A stretch of 43,299 nt of DNA from Corallococcus terminator (GTDB lineage Bacteria > Myxococcota > Myxococcia > Myxococcales > Myxococcaceae). The position numbers and the translations under genes are program-made. Location of the stretch: NCBI RefSeq assembly GCF_003611635.1, contig NZ_RAVZ01000034.1, forward strand, positions 1-43,299, written 5' to 3'. Below, piece after piece: positions 40,741 through 43,299 of the stretch (position 1 is the stretch's first letter; the number at the start of each line of letters is the position of its first letter). The notes under the pieces are model-generated. The model saw only the letters and a list, made by a program, of their open reading frames with translations. It was not told the DNA's origin and did no database searches.

Positions 40741-42963
40741 CTAGATTCGCTCGACGGAGTAGACGCCCGTCAAACGCTCGATGGAGCGCATCAGGTCCGT
40801 GAGCTGCTTGAGGTCGGAGATGGTGACCTCGAAGGTGTTCACCGCCCGGTCATCGCCCGTGGCCCGGCAGTTCGCCTGGGAGATGTTGACGCTCTTCTTG
40901 GAGAACGTGTGGGTGATGTCCGCCAGCAGGCCCGGCCTGTCCGCCGTCAGTACGCGCAGCGTGACGGGCCGCTTGAAGTCGCCCTTCACGTCCCAGGACA
41001 CGTCCACGCGCCGCTCGGGGTCGGTGGCCAGGGCCTTCTCACACCCCACCGTGTGCACCGTCACGCCCCGCCCCCGGGTGATGAACCCCGCGATGGGGTC
41101 CCCGGGAACGGGGTTGCAACAGCGCCCGAAGCGCACCAGCACGTCGTCCACGCCGCCAATCTGGACGCCGCTGCGGCTGTTGCGGCCCACCAGCCGCTTG
41201 GCCAGGTCCGTCATGCGCGACAGGCCCGGCAGCATGGACGTGTTGCCCGTCCCGTTGCCGTTGCCGTTCCCATTGCCGGCATCCGGCCGAGGGGGCGGCT
41301 CCGCCTGCGCCAGCTTGTCCTGCGGCACGATTCGCTGCACCAACTGCTGCGGCGTCACCTTGCCGTAGCCAATGGCCACGAGCAGGTCGTCCTCGACGCG
41401 GAAGCCCAGCTCCTCGGCCACCTTCTTGAGCTCGCCGGACTTCATCTGCTTGTTGAAGTTGAGCTGGAAGCGCTTGAACTCGCGCTCCACCAGCTCACGG
41501 CCCAGTTGCAGGCTCTTGTCCCGCTGCTGCTGCTTGATGAACCCGCGGATGCGCTGCTGCGCGCGGCTCGTCTTGACGAAGGTGAGCCAGTCCTTGGACG
41601 GGTGCGCCTGCGGGCTGGTGAGCACCTCCACCGTGTCGCCGTTCTTCAGCTTGTAGCGCAGGGGGACGATCTTCCCGTTCACCTTGGCGCCCACGCACCG
41701 GCCGCCCACGTCCGAGTGGATGGCGTACGCGAAGTCCACCGGCGTCGCCCCGCGCGGCAGGCTGCGCACGTCGCCCTTGGGCGTGAAGACGAAGACTTCG
41801 TCGGTGAAGAGGTCCACCTTCACCGTCTCGAGGAACTCCTTGGGGTCCTTGAGGTCCTGCTGCCACTCCATCAACTGGCGCAGCCAGGCGAACTTCTCGT
41901 CATCCTTGGAGATGGGCGCGCGGCCCTCTTTGTAGGCCCAGTGCGCGGCGATGCCCTCTTCGGCGATCTTGTGCATCTCCGAGGTGCGGATCTGCACCTC
42001 CACGCGTTCGCTCAACGGACCAATCACCGTGGTGTGCAGGGACTGGTACATGTTGGGCTTCGGGATGGCGATGAAGTCCTTGAAGCGCCCCGGCACCGGC
42101 TTCCACATCTGGTGCACCATGCCCAGCGCCTCGTAGCAGGCGGGCACGGCGGGCGCGATGATGCGGAAGGCGATGATGTCGTGGATCTGATCGAAGTCGA
42201 TGCCTTGCGACTTGATCTTCTTCCAGATGCTGTAGACGTGCTTGAAGCGACCGCTGACGTCGCCCTTGAGGCCGCGCTCCTGGAGCTTGGCGCGCATCAG
42301 GTCGCACGTGTCCTCGATGTACGCCTCGCGCTCCTTCTTGCGCTTGTTGAGCTGCTCCTCCAGCGCGAAGAACTCCTGGGGCTTCACGTAGCGGAAGGAC
42401 AGGTCCTCCAGCTCCGTCTTGATCCAGGAGATGCCCAGGCGGTTGGCCAGGGGCGCGTAGATGTCCAGCGTCTCCTGTCCGATGCGGGCCTGCTTCTCCT
42501 CGGACATGTGATCCAGCGTCCGCATGTTGTGCGTGCGGTCCGCCAGCTTCACGAGGATGACGCGGATGTCCTGCGCCATCGCGATGATCATCTTGCGGAA
42601 GTTCTCCGCCTGCTTCTCCTCCTGGGAGAGCGTCGCGGACGCGGAGAACTTGGACAGCTTCGTCACGCCGTCCACGAGCTGGGCGACTTCGGGCCCGAAG
42701 AGCTCCGTGAGCTCTTCCGCGGTGGCGAGCGTGTCCTCGATGGTGTCGTGGAGCAGGCCGGTGACGATGGACGCCTCGTCCAGCTTGAGCTCCGCGAGGA
42801 TGCCCGCCACCTCCAGGGGATGAATCAGGTAGGGCTCACCGGACTTCCGGAGCTGCCCCTGATGGACCTTGGCCGAGTAGACGTACGCCTTCTTGATGAT
42901 GTCCAGGTCGGGGTCCGGGTGGTACGACGCAACCCGCTGCAGGATGTCGTTCAGGCGAATCAT
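40741..42963 (-). CDS. relA: Bifunctional (p)ppGpp synthetase/hydrolase, RelA/SpoT family
   Basis: 740 residues with the full long-RSH layout: HD hydrolase (His48, HD at 72-73, ED at 76-77), synthetase (GRFKHVYSIWKK, RFKD at 293-296, VEVQIRTSEMHKIAEEG), TGS (VFVFTPKGDVRSLPRGATPVDFAYAIH), a conserved Cys region (FGRCCNPVPGD) and a C-terminal ACT domain. RFKD is the RxKD motif typical of bifunctional enzymes, as opposed to ExDD in RelA-only enzymes, and the hydrolase motif is intact. It makes and removes (p)ppGpp during starvation, the known start signal for myxobacterial development. Start ATG 42963 fits the family N-terminus; longer in-frame options reach GTG 43035. Confidence 0.95.
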   Translation of the reverse strand: MIRLNDILQRVASYHPDPDLDIIKKAYVYSAKVHQGQLRKSGEPYLIHPLEVAGILAELKLDEASIVTGLLHDTIEDTLATAEELTELFGPEVAQLVDGVTKLSKFSASATLSQEEKQAENFRKMIIAMAQDIRVILVKLADRTHNMRTLDHMSEEKQARIGQETLDIYAPLANRLGISWIKTELEDLSFRYVKPQEFFALEEQLNKRKKEREAYIEDTCDLMRAKLQERGLKGDVSGRFKHVYSIWKKIKSQGIDFDQIHDIIAFRIIAPAVPACYEALGMVHQMWKPVPGRFKDFIAIPKPNMYQSLHTTVIGPLSERVEVQIRTSEMHKIAEEGIAAHWAYKEGRAPISKDDEKFAWLRQLMEWQQDLKDPKEFLETVKVDLFTDEVFVFTPKGDVRSLPRGATPVDFAYAIHSDVGGRCVGAKVNGKIVPLRYKLKNGDTVEVLTSPQAHPSKDWLTFVKTSRAQQRIRGFIKQQQRDKSLQLGRELVEREFKRFQLNFNKQMKSGELKKVAEELGFRVEDDLLVAIGYGKVTPQQLVQRIVPQDKLAQAEPPPRPDAGNGNGNGNGTGNTSMLPGLSRMTDLAKRLVGRNSRSGVQIGGVDDVLVRFGRCCNPVPGDPIAGFITRGRGVTVHTVGCEKALATDPERRVDVSWDVKGDFKRPVTLRVLTADRPGLLADITHTFSKKSVNISQANCRATGDDRAVNTFEVTISDLKQLTDLMRSIERLTGVYSVERI

Positions 42964-42998
42964 CGAGGCGGTGGCAATCGTAACTGCCTCAAACAGCA

Positions 42999-43077
42999 GG
43001 GGCAACGTTCCCCTGGAACATCGTACTTCCTTCACGGGCGTTGGAAGCCTGGAGCGCTGGTTCCGGCAGCCTGCCGG
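42999..43077. promoter_or_regulatory. Two palindromes upstream of rel
   Basis: A near-palindrome GGGG(C)AACGTTCCCC at 42999-43013 and a perfect CCGGCAG-C-CTGCCGG at 43063-43077 lie in the 162-base gap between rel and the divergent zinc-ribbon gene. They could be operators or, for the second, a hairpin in a leader RNA. No known consensus is recognised. Confidence 0.4.
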
Positions 43078-43125
43078 CTTTCATTGACCCGACGTTTCAG
43101 GCCCCCCTAGATTGGCCCCAAGACC

Positions 43126-43299
43126 ATGTCTCAGCTCCTGTTGTCCGCGCTCCCGGTGGTCTGCCCGAATTGTGACGGGTACAACCCGCCACGCTCGGCC
43201 ACCTGTGTGCTCTGCGGCCAGGCGCTGGAAGAGGCCGCTCCCGCCCCCCGTCGGACGCCCGCGCCGGCGGTGATGCGGCCGGTGACGCCCCCTCCGGGC
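43126..43299 (+). CDS. Zinc-ribbon protein, N-terminal part cut by window edge
   Basis: Only 58 codons are visible. They encode a CPNC (Cys13, Cys16) and CVLC (Cys27, Cys30) pair, a rubredoxin-like zinc ribbon, followed by an Ala/Pro-rich linker (APAPRRTPAPAVMRP). In myxobacteria such ribbons often head proteins with FHA or other signalling domains, but nothing after the linker is seen here. It is divergent from rel. No clear RBS is visible before the ATG. Confidence 0.7.
   Translation, partial: MSQLLLSALPVVCPNCDGYNPPRSATCVLCGQALEEAAPAPRRTPAPAVMRPVTPPPG

Noticed and set aside
40435-43110. Long plus-strand open frame opposite rel and ridA
   Set aside because: Composition (Leu/His/Arg/Val strings) and full overlap with well-conserved RelA/SpoT sequence mark it as a shadow.
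1-43299. Mobile elements, prophage genes, tRNA/rRNA genes and CRISPR arrays
   Set aside because: I looked for transposase or integrase motifs, terminal inverted repeats, tRNA-like arms and regularly spaced repeats and found none.

Overview
The window is a high-GC (about 70 %) chromosomal segment of a myxobacterium, most likely family Myxococcaceae (Myxococcus/Corallococcus group). The evidence is third-position GC, the complete nine-gene exo spore-coat polysaccharide locus, an actA/actB-like developmental regulator pair, a bifunctional rel, and DUF4388 and zinc-ribbon proteins typical of the group. As I remember the Myxococcus xanthus DK1622 map, rel, actA, actB and exoA-I lie in the same order there (about MXAN_3204 to MXAN_3233). 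I would therefore treat this as a conserved chromosomal block, not an island. I see no insertion sequence, phage, tRNA, rRNA or CRISPR array.

Layout. 1-543: start of a D-2-hydroxyacid dehydrogenase cut by the window edge. 621-10918 (minus): exoI-H-G-F-E-D-C-B-A, transcribed exoA to exoI. It encodes a Wzx/Wzy-type polysaccharide machine (lipoprotein exporter, outer-membrane barrel, split Wzc co-polymerase and tyrosine kinase, priming glycosyl-phosphate transferase, YvcK-like protein, two FemAB/GNAT-like acyltransferases and a DegT aminotransferase). A good sigma-54 -24/-12 element lies 92-106 bp upstream of exoA. 11329-13307: a small hydrophobic ORF and a cardiolipin-synthase-like protein with an unusual C-terminal membrane tail. 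13809-17719: treZ and a glycogen debranching enzyme, coupled by a GTGA overlap. 17767-20818: a DUF4336 protein, a WD40-like propeller and an unrecognised acidic Ala/Gly-rich protein. 20872-23166: a TPR protein, an EVE protein and a DUF4291 protein.

23208-26296: aromatic amino acid block with a chorismate mutase/prephenate dehydratase, a second overlapping dehydratase-ACT paralogue that lacks a catalytic Asn, and a convergent DAHP synthase. 26393-29679: small TPR protein, CPA1-type Na+/H+ antiporter, NAD(P)-dependent epimerase-like protein. 29870-32550 (minus): actA (receiver plus GGDEF domain, both degenerate) and actB (NtrC-type sigma-54 activator). 32671-37974: glutaredoxin-like protein, DUF4388 protein, stand-alone penicillin-binding transpeptidase, two-gene ABC exporter, TusA-like protein. 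38187-40656: a membrane-anchored protein with three tandem DsbA-like domains, and a RidA protein. 40741-42963: bifunctional RelA/SpoT. 43126-end: start of a zinc-ribbon protein.

Functionally the block joins starvation sensing (Rel), developmental transcription (ActA/ActB) and a late output (exo spore coat), with envelope and redox functions between. The parts I find most worth a second look are the acidic protein at 19844-20818, the paired dehydratases, the doubly degenerate ActA, the triple-DsbA protein, the REP-like hairpins flanking exoE, and the divergent gene pair whose start codons are only 21 bp apart. I found no convincing wholly new multi-gene system.
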